Positions 1 to 10,392 of a stretch of 64,000 nucleotides of DNA are shown piece after piece. Each line of letters starts with the position of its first letter. Within the stretch, counting starts at the first letter, position 1. This stretch comes from Acanthosepion pharaonis (lineage: Eukaryota > Mollusca > Cephalopoda > Sepiida > Sepiidae): positions 588,501 through 652,500 of the forward strand of contig CAHIKZ030000808.1 in the NCBI GenBank assembly GCA_903632075.3, in the 5' to 3' direction. A model generated the notes under the pieces. The model was not told the DNA's origin. It was given only the letters and a program-made list of their open reading frames with translations, and made no database searches. Both the position numbers and the translations under genes were made by a program.

Positions 1-1
1 A

Positions 2-45
2 GGACAATAGTCCGACTAATGTAAATACTGTACATAATACCTCAG
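2..45 (+). repeat. Repeat with GGAC/GTCC stem-loop, copy 1
   Basis: A short stem-loop (GGAC 2-5, loop AATA, GTCC 10-13) is followed by GAC and a TGTAAATA-type tail. The same segment recurs at 26841, 28815 (minus), 30941 and 63803 (minus). The window edge cuts this copy. It resembles stem II of a hammerhead ribozyme, but the surrounding core is not intact. Confidence 0.4.
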
Positions 46-860
46 AAATATAGACAAACTCTGAAGACAAGGTAAATTAATGAAAATATTCCTGTCAAAT
101 TATGTCATTTATGAATCTATATTTTCTCATTCACCTGATATTTGATTCTCTCTGATTTACAAAATTACCCCCTACTCTTCACCCACACATTGTTTTATCG
201 TCGTGCATGGGGAGGGAATAGTTACCCTTAAAGTGGCCATATTTCGGTTTTTCTTAACTATCAAGTAATATATAATATGCTTATCTTTATGTGGTGAGTA
301 ATCATCTAAAACCTTCTTGTACCCTCAAGTGCTTATTACTGTATATTCAGAATATGAAAACTTGTGTAAAAAATAGAATATAAAAAAAAAACAATATCTG
401 CCCTCTGCCTCATTAATGTATTGCTGTCAGTTAAATGTATTTGATTAAAGGCTGTGAGAATCGAACATGGAAAAAAAGAAAATGGCTGAAGATAATGGTG
501 TCATTAACTCTGATTCAGTTCATATGCTATGAAACTTCATTAACGTAGGAAGTGTAAATTGGCAGCTGCTATTAGAAATGAGAGCATAATCAGGATTCAT
601 ATCCTGATATTAATCCTTTTTGGGAGAAACCTAAAACCTTTGCTAAGGATTTTAAGGAGACCGAAATATCCCATTTGGCTGTCGAATATCCCATTTGGTG
701 GAAATGGTTATGAAATCTTAAAAAAAAAAAAAAAATCTGTAAAAAATTTATATACAGACAAAATCTCTCCTCCTCTCGTTCCCCTCTCTCTATATATATT
801 TCTTTCTCTCTCATTATTTCTCTCTATTGCTTTGCATCTCGATCCTTCTCTCTCTGTATA
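46..860. other. AT-rich sequence with no recognised feature
   Basis: Apart from short A and T runs I recognise no gene or element here. Open frames at 559-1029 translate low-complexity and TA-repeat sequence and show no protein family. Confidence 0.5.
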
Positions 861-884
861 TCTATCTATCTATCTATGTGTGTG

Positions 885-885
<1 letters not shown>

Positions 886-919
<34 letters not shown>
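886..919. repeat. (TA)n microsatellite
   Basis: A pure TA run of about 32 bp, preceded by TCTA and TG repeats. Confidence 0.95.
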
Positions 920-920
<1 letters not shown>

Positions 921-1110
921 GCTTATTACCATATATTTAGAATATAAAAACTTGATAAGCATTTTGGGTTCTTACCAGTTGAGATGCAGTTGCATTGAAA
1001 CATCCATATTTAAAATTTATAATAAATAATTATTGCTCTGCTCTTTGTATTGAGCTCTTTTAAATTAATGCTGTGAATGTTAGAATGTATATTTTCCTTC
1101 TTATTACATT

Positions 1111-1114
1111 CACC

Positions 1115-1179
<65 letters not shown>
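1111..1179. repeat. Compound (CA)n(TA)n microsatellite
   Basis: A CA run passes directly into about 50 bp of TA. CA/TA compounds recur throughout the window. Confidence 0.95.
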
Positions 1180-1180
<1 letters not shown>

Positions 1181-1454
1181 TAGCGGAATCAGCTGATTTC
1201 CTAATTTCATATATATATATGTATATATATTTTGCACATATAGTGCTGGTGTTAAAACAGTACTTTTAAGTATATATTAATAAATATACATATTATCCCT
1301 CACTGATAGCACACCTCTGAGTTTCATGTACATGTAAATTTTAAGCTATATTTATAAGGTAGAAGTACTTAATATCTGGGATAATGTGCATGTAAGTATA
1401 TGGACAGTGTAGACATAGCCTGATATGTAGCTATTCCCTGAATTTTGATCTAAA

Positions 1455-1646
1455 ATCCACTCTTCCTTACCACCTACAAGCTTCAAAAATTTAAATGCAA
1501 CATCAATCGCTATCTTCTGTCTTCCTGAATCCTGTTCTTTTATTGTCCTTTCTCCTCACTAGTCTTATTTTTATTTTTTTTTTTTACTCTCAGTAACCCC
1601 TTGCATCTGAGTGGCATTATCACCTTGTGGGTTTAAAAAAAAAAAT
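1455..1646 (+). mobile_element. LINE family A, 3' end fragment
   Basis: The sequence matches the 3' ends of the better-preserved copies at 17464-18282, 26395-26776 and 45550-46405. It has the CTTCAAAAATTTAAATGCAA segment (end of the reverse transcriptase ORF), then the 3' UTR with CAGTAACCCCTTGCATCTGA and GTGGCATTATCACCTTG, and ends in an A-rich tail. A T-rich expansion sits inside the UTR. It is a 5'-truncated, dead copy. Confidence 0.7.
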
Positions 1647-2390
1647 TTTGCCAATAAGAGTTGACTAATAATAAAATAATTTAGGGAAATATATTTCTTT
1701 TAATTTTTAGATTTCTTAAATGAATGATAATTTCAAATAATTATTGAAGTTTTCCTTTATACCAAAATATCTAAGGCTTTCTTTCTTTTTTTTTTTTTTC
1801 TTTTTCCCTCCAAAAATATGGCCCTTGCTTAGCACCCATTCATAATTCTGACAGGATATAAGGATAAAGTAATCTATATTCTTAGTTTTGCTGCACATGT
1901 AATTTGAACTTTTTAATGAATTTAACAGTTTAGGAAAAAAATTGTGTGTTGGAGGTTGTGTCGAGGAGAAAGTGGTTGTGAATTTTTTTTTTTGTCTTTG
2001 CTACATTCATGAATTGTTATGGTTGTTTGTAATTTGAGTAAGGGTATTTTTTTTTTTTTTTTTTTTATGACTCTAGACCTTGTTCTATGAAAGCTCTTGA
2101 GTAGGTGGAGGTGAAAAGATACAGGCAAAAAATGTAAGGGTAGAACTTCATCCCCTGATCAAGATTTGACTGCTATGGTTTTCTTTCATTTAAATAGGGA
2201 ACTGTAATAAAATGAATTTGTAGTTTGATATCCGGTATTTTGTTAACTTTTAGAATTGCATCATCGTTAGAAGAGCAGATTGGGAAAGCATCCTTTGAAA
2301 TGCTCTAAAATTCTTCAGACTTAAATTTAGACTTTTATTGCAGTTGTATCTTACCATTTTTTTTTCTTTGTCTTATTCCAAGTTTTTATT
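1647..2390. other. AT-rich sequence, no recognised feature
   Basis: Poly-T and poly-A runs occur near 1788, 1983 and 2049. The short open frames on the minus strand are driven by these runs and have no family signature. Confidence 0.5.
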
Positions 2391-2460
2391 TTAAAAATGG
2401 TTTAATAAAAAAAAATGTTTTTATTTTTAAAATTGTTTAATAATTTTAAAAATTATTAAA

Positions 2461-2532
2461 AAATTTTGCTTAATATTATGATAAGTGTTTTAATAATAAA
2501 ACACTTATCACAATATTTATTAAACAAAATTG
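2461..2532. repeat. Near-perfect palindrome (foldback or MITE-like)
   Basis: The arms fold into a long hairpin with only a few mismatches. The inner 13-bp stem is GATAAGTGTTTTA against TAAAACACTTATC with a loop of about 4 nt (2479-2508). Outer pairs extend the arms towards 2461 and 2532. It could be a miniature foldback element or a deleted MITE. No target duplication is evident. Confidence 0.75.
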
Positions 2533-2694
2533 ACATTCCAAACAATAGTCAAAGTGCTGAAAAACAGAAAAATTTCATTAGAAACAAAGAAGAGGTTTAG
2601 CTATTATCTTCCACTCCTATCCACATAAATTGCCTCCTAACATAACACTCTACCTCGAGTGGTTCCTGGGCCTTGTAAAGTGTGAACTTTACTG

Positions 2695-2696
<2 letters not shown>

Positions 2697-2731
<35 letters not shown>
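2697..2731. repeat. (TA)n microsatellite
   Basis: A pure TA run of about 34 bp. An (AC)n tract follows at 2839-2859. Confidence 0.95.
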
Positions 2732-2734
<3 letters not shown>

Positions 2735-2838
2735 GCAGTTTTCTAGGTCAGTACAATAAAACCTTGATTTCAACATATGCCATGGATTATAATTCAATGA
2801 GACAATGATCTAATTGTAATGGTAGTGGTCATACTAAT

Positions 2839-2859
2839 ACACACACACACACACACACG
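2839..2859. repeat. (AC)n microsatellite
   Basis: Ten AC dinucleotides. Confidence 0.9.
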
Positions 2860-2874
2860 TGGTGCAAACTTCTT

Positions 2875-3215
2875 TATGCACTATGTCCCTTCAGGACATA
2901 GGCAATCATGGCTCTCCACAATTTCCTCTCCCTTGTAGCTCTTAATGAATGTGGTGTTTTTGTTCTTTCTCCTGTTCTGCCACTCATTTACTCAAGTTCA
3001 CTAAGTTATGTATTGTTTTCCTCTGTCCCTCTTGCCTTCAATCTGTCTTGTAAGTATCAGATTTTCCAAGCCCTCTTTCCTCATTCTGTGCCCCAGAAGT
3101 TTCAGCTCTCTCTTCCTGATGTTATGTATAAGTTTCCTTGTTTCTATTTTCTCTAAAACATTGTCATTGCTCACATGTTCGATTCATGGTATCCTCAGCA
3201 TCCTTCTGTAGAACT
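2875..3215 (-). mobile_element. RTE-type non-LTR retrotransposon, 3' ORF fragment
   Basis: Read on the minus strand, this matches the C-terminal part of the RTE-like endonuclease/reverse transcriptase polyprotein also seen at 6276-6850, 27640-27957 and 43005-43530. Recognisable landmarks are the ME-x-KRK stretch, the LGHIMR-like stretch and the terminal KLWRAMIAYVLKGH-type motif (complement of 2890-2925). Reading-frame breaks show it is dead. Family assignment is from remembered similarity to RTE polyproteins common in invertebrates. Confidence 0.7.
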
Positions 3216-3397
3216 ACATTGAATTGCTGTGATTACAAAGCTTGATTTTTCTTGAATTCTGATTTATCAAAATTTTTTTTCTTTTTCATGCTGACACTTG
3301 CATGGGTCATACCATTCCAGAATTCCATAAGTCTATTCTATAATAGAGCATTCATCTGTCATTTGTGTCTGACTTAAACTACAATAGTATATGTTGT

Positions 3398-3645
3398 GCG
3401 GGGGGGGGGATATTGGCTTGAAATCGGGGAGACAAGTTTGAATTCCAGTTGAGTTTCTTACATTCACTTACTTGGGTAAAGGTATGAATCGATTTCTTCT
3501 CCTCCACCCCACAGCTGTGGGTTAATAGAAGTATCTGAAAAAAAAATCATTATTCTAAAAAAAAAGAAAAAAATGTCATATTCACTCACAAAAATATTTA
3601 GAATCCAAAAATATTTTACAGCTTTAAATAATCTACAAAGGGTTG
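3398..3645 (+). mobile_element. tRNA-derived SINE, no 5S head
   Basis: A B-box-like AGTTTGAATTCCAGTTGA is followed by the family body (AAAGGTATGAATC, TTCTTCTCC, CTGTGGGTTAATAG) and a tail with AAAAATATTTTACAG and ACAAAGGGTTGA. The same body follows the 5S-derived heads at 33691 and 42600. Here no 5S sequence precedes the tRNA part, and a G-run replaces part of the A-box region. Confidence 0.7.
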
Positions 3646-3957
3646 ATAAAATATAAAGAACAAATTAATCTGTCAATAAAACTGCAATATTTAGGCCCTT
3701 AAAACCACATATATTCAGATTCAGCATATCCCAAGGAAGGTTTTCATAAAGAATTTATTAATGTACTCTTTATATCAGCAAAGATAATTGTAAATTAAAA
3801 CCTATTTAATAGTTAGAAAGAACTAGCAATGTATTTTAGCATTTTCAATTTAAACCTGACATCATTCAATTATTTTCTAAATAACCAGGGACAAAATTAA
3901 TGGATAAAGAATAGAGTGAATTGTAGAATGTTCTATTCTTTTTGTTTTTACTAATTG

Positions 3958-3989
<32 letters not shown>

Positions 3990-4462
3990 ATTAAATTATT
4001 TTGTATAAAAACATAAATATAGCAAAAAACAGAATGATATCTTTTTATTATCATGATTAACGGTTCTTAATTGATAATCAAAAAAAAAAATCACTAAAAA
4101 TTGAGACCAGTATTCATAACCTTCACTGGAAATTTGATTAACATTAAATAATTTTCTTTCAAACTGAATCGTTTTCTATTCTGTTCTTAAATGAATGTGT
4201 GCATTAATTAATGGCAAGTAAATATTTCATTCACCAGCTTTACATATCGATTGATGGTGGTGTTTTCAGAAAGTACACAGGCAATATATTTATTCGAATA
4301 ATGTTAAAAAGTTAAATCCTAATGAATATTGTTCATCATGAATTTGTAGTTTACTGGTGGTATTTTTATATATTACACTGGCAATGCCAGGTAACCATGC
4401 CAGTTTATAATAAATGTATGAAAAATTTGTTTTGGATTGAGCCAAATAGCTAATCTGGATTG
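3646..4462. other. AT-rich sequence, no recognised feature
   Basis: Long T and A runs (3961-3984, 4081-4090) and otherwise unremarkable AT-rich sequence. I see no gene. Confidence 0.5.
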
Positions 4463-4717
4463 ACTTCTTACTTTACCTCATGTTTTTAACTGACTTGAAG
4501 TGGAACAACTACATTGAATCAATAGCTGCATCTACTGCAAGGAAAGCTGGGTCACTGTGTCATGACAAAAGGTTTTCCTCATTAGAATCTATCTTGCACA
4601 TTTACAAATCTACCATTCGGCCATGCATTAAATCCTGTTGCCATATCTGGTCCGGTGCTCCTGCCATTCATTTTTCGAGGTTCTTGAGGTACTTTCCTGT
4701 TACTTTCTGCACCCAAG
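4463..4717 (+). mobile_element. LINE family A reverse transcriptase C-terminal fragment
   Basis: Translation gives the stretch LKWNNYIESIAASTARKAG, then HIYKSTIRPC and CHIWSGAPA. These are conserved landmarks just downstream of the RT domain in jockey/CR1-like non-LTR elements, and they also occur in the copies at 17464 and 45550. The copy stops abruptly where the MITE at 4718 begins, so the MITE probably inserted here or deleted the remainder. Confidence 0.8.
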
Positions 4718-5279
4718 CAGGGGCAGATCCAGCATTTTCAGTTTTAGGGGGCATGTTCCTCAGGAAAAAAAAAATCTCAATGCAAAAATGTGTTCATGTT
4801 AGATTCTAGAAATGACTAGAAAGAGAGAGTTTTTATATAAATTTTTAAAATTATATTTAGATTTTTCTGATAAAAAGTATTTAAAAAATAAATTAAAAAA
4901 AATGTTTATTTTTTGCTAAAGTGCTTGAAGAAAATTAAATATAATTGTAATGTATTATTTTTTTCTGTGGAGTACGGAGTCACTATAAATTCACTTGAGT
5001 AAAAAGTAGTTAAAAACGAATCTAAAAATTTGATAAAGAAATATACAATAATACGATAAAAAAGCATTTTTCATTATAGCTGATCATCTTCAAATTTTTA
5101 TTGAAATCGTTTCATAGGATTAGATTCAAATTTATGGCGATGGGTAAATGCTGACTTAAATTCAGTTACTTTTATACCACCCTGTATGAGCTTACATTAT
5201 CTACTTTGCAGCAAAAATATTTTCTCAGAAATTGTAAGGGGAGTATGCTATCCACCCGCAACCCCAGGATCTGCCCCTG
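4718..5279. mobile_element. hAT-like non-autonomous MITE
   Basis: Terminal inverted repeats are visible. The left end begins CAGGGGCAGATCCAG, and the right end is the complement of CAGGGGCAGATCCTG. CAGGGG-type ends are typical of hAT elements, but no convincing 8-bp target duplication is seen (flanks match at about 4 of 8). The 562-bp interior is AT-rich and non-coding. It interrupts a LINE fragment. Confidence 0.75.
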
Positions 5280-5632
5280 CCAACTAAATTTCCTAGCAAA
5301 CAGGTGGGACTACTTTTTACTTTTTTTTTTTTTTTTCTTTTTACATATATAATTGTCCATATCCTTATATTAAACTTTGCCAAGCATCATTTCCGGGCAG
5401 GGGGATTGTCTCCTAACATTTTTTATGAAATATTACAGCAATTGAGATATGGAGGGAAAATTTCCTGCATAAAAATTTCCTGTTTTATAATTTATTCACC
5501 CACTTACGACCTCTAAATTCTTTGATCTGATGTTCTACTTTTTCTTATCTAATGGAAATCATTAAATCACCAAGGATATATCATCAATATCACAGATACT
5601 ACACTCTGATCTAAGGCAGAAGTGATGATATT

Positions 5633-5704
<72 letters not shown>
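5633..5704. repeat. (AC)n(TA)n(CA)n compound microsatellite
   Basis: A TA core is flanked on both sides by CA tracts. Confidence 0.95.
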
Positions 5705-6275
5705 GTTCAAAAGTTTGAAGTCACCACCAGAATTAGCATGAAATGAATTTGACAGAAGTGTTAAAAAAAAAAAATGAAAAAAAAAGCTTTGTCATTGAAA
5801 AAAAAAAAAAAATGGAATCAGCTATCAAACTTTGAGAAAATTTTGCAACAAATTCCAAAAATTTGTGCTGCAGTAATCAAGGCTAAACAAGGATATTTTG
5901 AAGAGAGCAAAATCATAAAATGCTTTTTTTTTTCTTTTTGTCATAATAAAATTTCTCATAAAAAAAAATCACATCTCACTTTTTTAACAATATATAATAA
6001 TTTTCTCTTAAAGTACAGAACACTATTTTTTATATAAAAATGCTAAACACCTGTTAAATTTCTAAACTTTAGTAAATTTGAAAAGTCATTCACTTGTAGA
6101 TATTTTAGCTGTTATTTCTTAAATTTTTACTAGCATCTTAATTAATGTTTCAGTACATCCATATGTCCCTTCCTGTACACTTTAGAGAATTTCAAGCACA
6201 ATCTTTTTGGCTGCATTTCATGCCTTTTTGTTATAGCCCTCATAGGAATTGAACTCTCAACTCTTGAGCTAATTT
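5705..6275. other. AT-rich sequence, no recognised feature
   Basis: A-runs and an open frame (5774-6037) that is mostly lysine codons from poly-A. No gene is supported. Confidence 0.5.
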
Positions 6276-6853
6276 AGTTAAATATCTGGGAAGTATCTTG
6301 ACAGAGCGACACTGAGATCTGTAGACATATTAGGATGACCAAGGACACATTCCAAAAGCTGGGCAGAGGATTGCGAGACAGGGGAGATTTCTTTAGCAGC
6401 AAAGAAAAGAATACTGAGCTGTTACATGACATCTGTTCTTCTTTACGGCAGTGAATGTTGAACGATTTCCTTCAAAGATGAAGAAGAGACTTGACACTAC
6501 AGAGATGTGGTTCTCCAGAAGGATGCTTAGGATAACATGCACCTAGTATGTGAGCAATGATGTGGTCTTAGAGGTTGCAAACAAGGAGGAGGCTTATACT
6601 TAACATCAGAAAGAGGTAGTTGAAGTTTCTGGGACACATAATGAGGATGCAGGGTCTGGAGAATCTGATACTCACAGGTCGAATAGAGGGAAAGAGAGAC
6701 AAGGGGAAAACATACCTGGTGGGCTTAAGCAAGTGGATGACAGAAGGTGGTCTTGGGGAGGAAGCAGAAGGAAAGAACTTGTTGGGAGTTGCAAGGGATG
6801 GAGGGAAGTGGAGAGCCATGATCGCCTACGTCCTGAAAGGACATGGCACATAG
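6276..6853 (+). mobile_element. RTE-type non-LTR retrotransposon, C-terminal half
   Basis: This is the best preserved RTE copy in the window. In order, its frames give KYLGSILTE, a stretch around LFFTAVNVE corresponding to the YGSECW region, KMKKRLDTTEMWFSRRMLRIT, LKFLGHIMRMQGLENLILTGRIEGKRDKGK and finally KWRAMIAYVLKGHGT before the stop at 6851. Several stops and frameshifts break the upstream part, but the last 77 codons (6620-6853) remain open. The upstream RT catalytic core and endonuclease are absent. The pieces at 2875, 27640, 31060/33025, 43005 and 51186 belong to the same or related families. Confidence 0.85.
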
Positions 6854-7270
6854 AAAAGAAATCCACTTTCTGTGGTTGGTAAATCTGGGAGTTAGAATCT
6901 TTAGACAAAGTTGTTAGAAGAATGAGTCTAACATCCTCATCCTTTTTAAATAAGGATGATAAGCAGACTGATGCTTTGACACAAATGTGAAGAGAGTGCA
7001 CTGGTGAAAATATTTGGAGACCCATGCGGATGGAGAGTTGAACTGATTTTTAAAATAAAAATCAAACAACAATCTGAAAAAGAAAAGTAATATAATAAAT
7101 TTTTTAATTTAGAGTTACGTAAAGGAAACAGTCTGCAAATCATTTGGAAAAATATTTCTCCCCAGCCACATAATTTGTTTTCCTTGTAATAGAAGGCCGC
7201 ATAAGTGAAATTGTCAAAATCACTGGAGATAGCAAGATTGGGCGAGAGCTATGACTTGATCTGTGCCAAG
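6854..7270. other. No recognised feature
   Basis: Antisense open frames here are shadows of the LINE and its flank. Nothing is assigned. Confidence 0.4.
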
Positions 7271-7274
7271 TGCT

Positions 7275-7565
7275 ACAGGAATTCTTGAGAGAGATAGTGA
7301 GGGGGGGGGGTCGTGTTGCCTTCTGCAGCAGACTGGAATTCAACTTTCCAAGACTGATTAGCACCCAAGGCTAGAGAACCTAGTCTACTCTGCTATTTAA
7401 TTCATAGCTGGAAGGAGATGAAATCAATTCATGCCTTAGTGTTTTTTAGTGAAAAAGTAAACACTGTTGACAAGGCCAGAATTTGAACTCCGCTTGCCAA
7501 TTTCACTTTCTACTCTGATAACAAATGCACTGCCTGTACATCCAGATAGTACCTGTATGAAAAGA
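7275..7565 (-). mobile_element. tRNA-derived SINE
   Basis: On the minus strand the tRNA-like head (TGTACAGGCAGTGCATT, then B-box-like GGAGTTCAAATTCTGGCC, about 7480-7555) is followed by the family body, including the complement of CCAAGGCTAGAGAACCTAG and of ATAGCTGGAAGGAGATGA. Related antisense copies lie at 15275, 36375, 37364 and 44745. It is decayed. Confidence 0.75.
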
Positions 7566-7649
7566 ACAGGTAGAAAATAATGATAATGGTGAATATTTTC
7601 TGGCAAAAGTTCTGCAAAGACTTGGTGTAACTCGCACTTCAGCAACAAC

Positions 7650-8490
7650 CACTAAACACGCCAAGTGTGAGCATTGCTTTGGAAGCAGGCAAAAAAAATC
7701 AGCTTTATTTGATGTGTCGTCTTGAGAAATCCAGTGCAGTAGATGTTTAATAATTCTTCATTATACCATCAATGATAAAACTGAATAGAAATTCAAATCT
7801 ATGATAAATGCACAATAATGATGCTGCATGAGAGAGTTCAATGAGTGCTGCTGCAAGAGGGCCACAGTGTGTTCATTTCTGTTTTTGTCTTTGAACCGAA
7901 TGACACGAGAAGGTGCGGCTAGGAATTTTCGCCTTGCAAATACTTATTCCTCGGCTTATCATTGTTACAGCAGAGACTGAACATGCATTGTGCACCACAA
8001 CTTCTTGTCAGCAAAAATAAATAAAGCAAAACTGTAATTAGATTAAATTATAAATTTTACAGAGACTTCACGAGGAACAGTATGCACTAGATATTGTGAA
8101 AGTTCTTCAACCAAAAACTGTATCAAAAGTTTGTTATAATAACTTAACCCCAATCCCAAAAATTAGTTCTAAAAGTGACAAATTTAGCTGCTTCAAAATT
8201 AACTAGATAAAGAAGCAGTATAACTGACATGTTTATTATAGGATATCTACTATATATACTCAAGTAGATTGAGTTCTTATCAGGTTTTTACATAAAAAAT
8301 AGAGGGTCACACTATTCACAGGTAATATTTTTTGAAGAGGTTGAAAATCACAGATCTTTAAAAGTGACCAGTTGTGCTACACACAGGTAATTTTTTCCTG
8401 GAGAGGTTAAAATTCATGCAGAAAAAATTAAAGATCCCACCATACATGAAGTCGTCTTCTACACAAGTATATACGATACTTTAACCCTGT
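7650..8490. other. No recognised feature
   Basis: No gene, tandem repeat or element was recognised in this stretch. Confidence 0.4.
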
Positions 8491-8499
8491 TTATATCAT

Positions 8500-8780
8500 T
8501 GATTAAAATGATTACAGTTTGTCGGCCACTGTCACCAAGTGGACAGGAGAAATCATATCATCCTTACTCCTATTTTCCAGACACCATAGCTCAGGACTCA
8601 GGGTTAGACATTGGGGGGTCTGGGGACAGCAATGCAGGACCGAACAGTGTGGAAAGGGATTGTCAATGGAATTCCAACCAACCATAGGGCGGTTGAAGGA
8701 TGATGATGATATCATTGAGCCAGGGATAAAATTTAACCATAAACTGTACAATAAATTTCAGTGTCATAGAGAGAACTGAT
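8500..8780. other. Unassigned GC-richer segment with open frames
   Basis: Less AT-rich than its neighbours and carrying overlapping short open frames on both strands (8499-8687, 8519-8779, 8512-8751 minus). None resembles a family I recognise. It is most likely part of an old element. Confidence 0.3.
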
Positions 8781-8884
8781 GTAATAATGATTTGAAAATA
8801 TTCTAATATTTATGTTAATTAATGTCCTTAAAATATTTCAATTAAACTTTTTAATGTTAACCTGTAAGTATAATGCCAAAACAG

Positions 8885-9420
8885 TGTGGCTCTGGCTGTG
8901 GCTTTAGATATCTCAAAGGCATTTGACAGGGTTTGTCATGCTGGCCTTTTCCACAAGGTCAAGCATAGGCTATCTTCTCTCTGACTGGATATTTGACTTT
9001 ATTCAATCTTTCTGAACAAATCATATAATGAAGGTTGTGCTGAATGGCTACTCTTCTGGAACATTTCACATTAATGCAGGAACACCCAAGGCTCTATCCT
9101 TGAACCTATTTTGTTTATCTTCATCAATGACCTTCTTAATGTCATTCCCAACTAGGTGTTTATGCTGACAACACATCTTATAGTCTGATAAGTCAAGCAA
9201 TGTAAATCTGGCAACTACTCTCAAATTACCTTCAGTTAGCTGTTAAGTGGAGCAAGAAATTGCTTGTAAATTGTAATGCCTCTAAAACGAAACTGTTATC
9301 CTTTAATCATCATAAAGAACCATTTTTACCCTCCAGCAGCATGTCTGATGCTCACCTCCAGGAGAGCAACTGATTGTGCTTTCTTGGTTTCGCATTCTCC
9401 ACTCATGAAGTAGATATTTT
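8885..9420 (+). mobile_element. LINE reverse transcriptase domain, broken
   Basis: This piece includes the RT catalytic motifs. ALDISKAFDRV (motif A, first aspartate) starts near 8899. A degraded GVPQGS-like stretch (NTQGS..EPILFIFINDLLNV) is near 9080-9140. The YADD region reads as YADN near 9162, so the second catalytic aspartate is lost. The later KWSKKLLVNCNASKTKLLSF stretch and the SSMSDAHLQES stretch link it to family A copies at 17464 and 45550. Multiple frameshifts make it non-functional. It ends near a (TA)n tract at 9462. Confidence 0.85.
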
Positions 9421-9456
9421 ATTGAAAATATGGATGCTATAAGAACCATTGCCTGA

Positions 9457-9461
<5 letters not shown>

Positions 9462-9529
<68 letters not shown>
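9462..9529. repeat. (TA)n microsatellite
   Basis: A pure TA run of about 68 bp, directly upstream of a hammerhead-like repeat on the opposite strand. Confidence 0.95.
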
Positions 9530-9534
<5 letters not shown>

Positions 9535-9544
9535 GTGTGTGTGA

Positions 9545-9650
9545 ATAAAGACAAAAGAAAAACTTATTTTAGCCAACACATTTTGTCCTCTGATGGGCTT
9601 TATTAAGCCAAATGTAAAAATTTTGTCTTTAATCATATTTACCTTTTACT
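9545..9650 (-). repeat. Decayed hammerhead-like repeat (GTTGGCTAAAATAAG family)
   Basis: On the minus strand, a GGCTTAATAAAGCCC segment is followed by GAGGACAAAATGTGTTGGCTAA. Comparison with 18440-18512 suggests a hammerhead layout: a CUGAUGA-like box, stem II, a GAAAC box, a two-pair stem III, then GUU or GUC. In this copy GAAAC reads AAAAT and the first box is degraded. It is a relic, inferred by comparison. Confidence 0.4.
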
Positions 9651-9678
9651 GATATATTTTAGTTACATCTGAATTTTT

Positions 9679-9679
<1 letters not shown>

Positions 9680-9727
<48 letters not shown>
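9680..9727. repeat. (CA)n(TA)n microsatellite
   Basis: A compound CA then TA tract. Confidence 0.95.
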
Positions 9728-9860
9728 TAGGGGCACCTAGATGTGGTGTAATGGTTAACAAGTTTGTCTTGCTAGAACAATTATAACTGAGTAGTAAGTT
9801 CAATCTTCACTGGGGGCCCCCAATACTTTTGGCCTTGTTCCGCATCTAAGCTACACTTAG

Positions 9861-9864
<4 letters not shown>
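9728..9864 (+). mobile_element. Short tRNA-derived SINE, second family, copy 1
   Basis: An A-box-like TGGTGTAATGGTTAACAAG and a B-box-like AGTTCAATCTTCACTGG flank a TTGTCTTGCTAGAACAATTA core. This matches 9949-10090 and, in antisense, 38055-38165. It ends in a (CT)n(TA)n tract. The RNA polymerase III boxes are those of a tRNA-like molecule, but it is a retroposon, not a tRNA gene. Confidence 0.75.

Positions 9865-9865
<1 letters not shown>

Positions 9866-9948
<83 letters not shown>
9866..9948. repeat. (CT)n(TA)n microsatellite
   Basis: About 30 bp of CT followed by about 50 bp of TA, lying between two copies of the same SINE. Confidence 0.95.
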
Positions 9949-9951
<3 letters not shown>

Positions 9952-10170
9952 GGGCACCTCAAGGTGGTGTCATGGTTAGCAAGCTTGTTTTGTTAGAACA
10001 GTTATGAGTGAGTTCGATCCTCACTGGTTGCCTCATAATTTTGGCCATTTGCCATATCTGAGCTACACTTGGAAAATCAATGTATGTGTGTGTGTGTCTA
10101 TCACTGTGATTAAGTTTGATCCTTACTGTGTGTTCCTTAATTGTGGTGCAGTAGCAGGCCAAGAAACTCC
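9949..10170 (+). mobile_element. Short tRNA-derived SINE, second family, copy 2
   Basis: This is the better preserved copy. The A-box-like region is TGGTGTCATGGTTAGCAAGC and the B-box is GAGTTCGATCCTCACTGG, followed by the CCATATCTGAGCTACACTTG segment shared with copy 1. A second B-box-like GATTAAGTTTGATCC follows near 10110. Confidence 0.8.
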
Positions 10171-10345
10171 GACATCACAATGAAAATGTAGAGGTGTTTT
10201 TTTTTTGTTTTTTTTTTTTTTTTTTGTTTTTTTTTTTTTGTTGAAAGCTGATTCCCACTCTGCTTCAAATAGCAGAAAAATCCCCAGCACAGCTACACAG
10301 GCAAGCAGGGAGTGAATGTCTGTGTCTTGTGCCGTATTATAAAGC

Positions 10346-10392
10346 CTGTTGAAGTTAGATTTGAAATCTGAAACATGTCAAAAGTAAAAAAA
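10346..10392 (+). ncRNA. Hammerhead ribozyme-like motif, one core change
   Basis: CTGTTGA (10346-10352) stands where CUGAUGA is expected, so the invariant A6 reads T. A perfect 5-bp stem AGATT/AATCT (10357-10369) is followed by GAAAC (10370-10374), a two-pair stem III with loop AT, and GTC (10377-10379) as the would-be cleavage triplet. Four unpaired bases precede the stem. The arrangement is that of a minimal hammerhead with very short stem III, probably inactive. Confidence 0.5.

Noticed and set aside
4710..5287. 8-bp target duplication of the hAT-like MITE
   Set aside because: Flanking octamers match at only about half of positions; not claimed.
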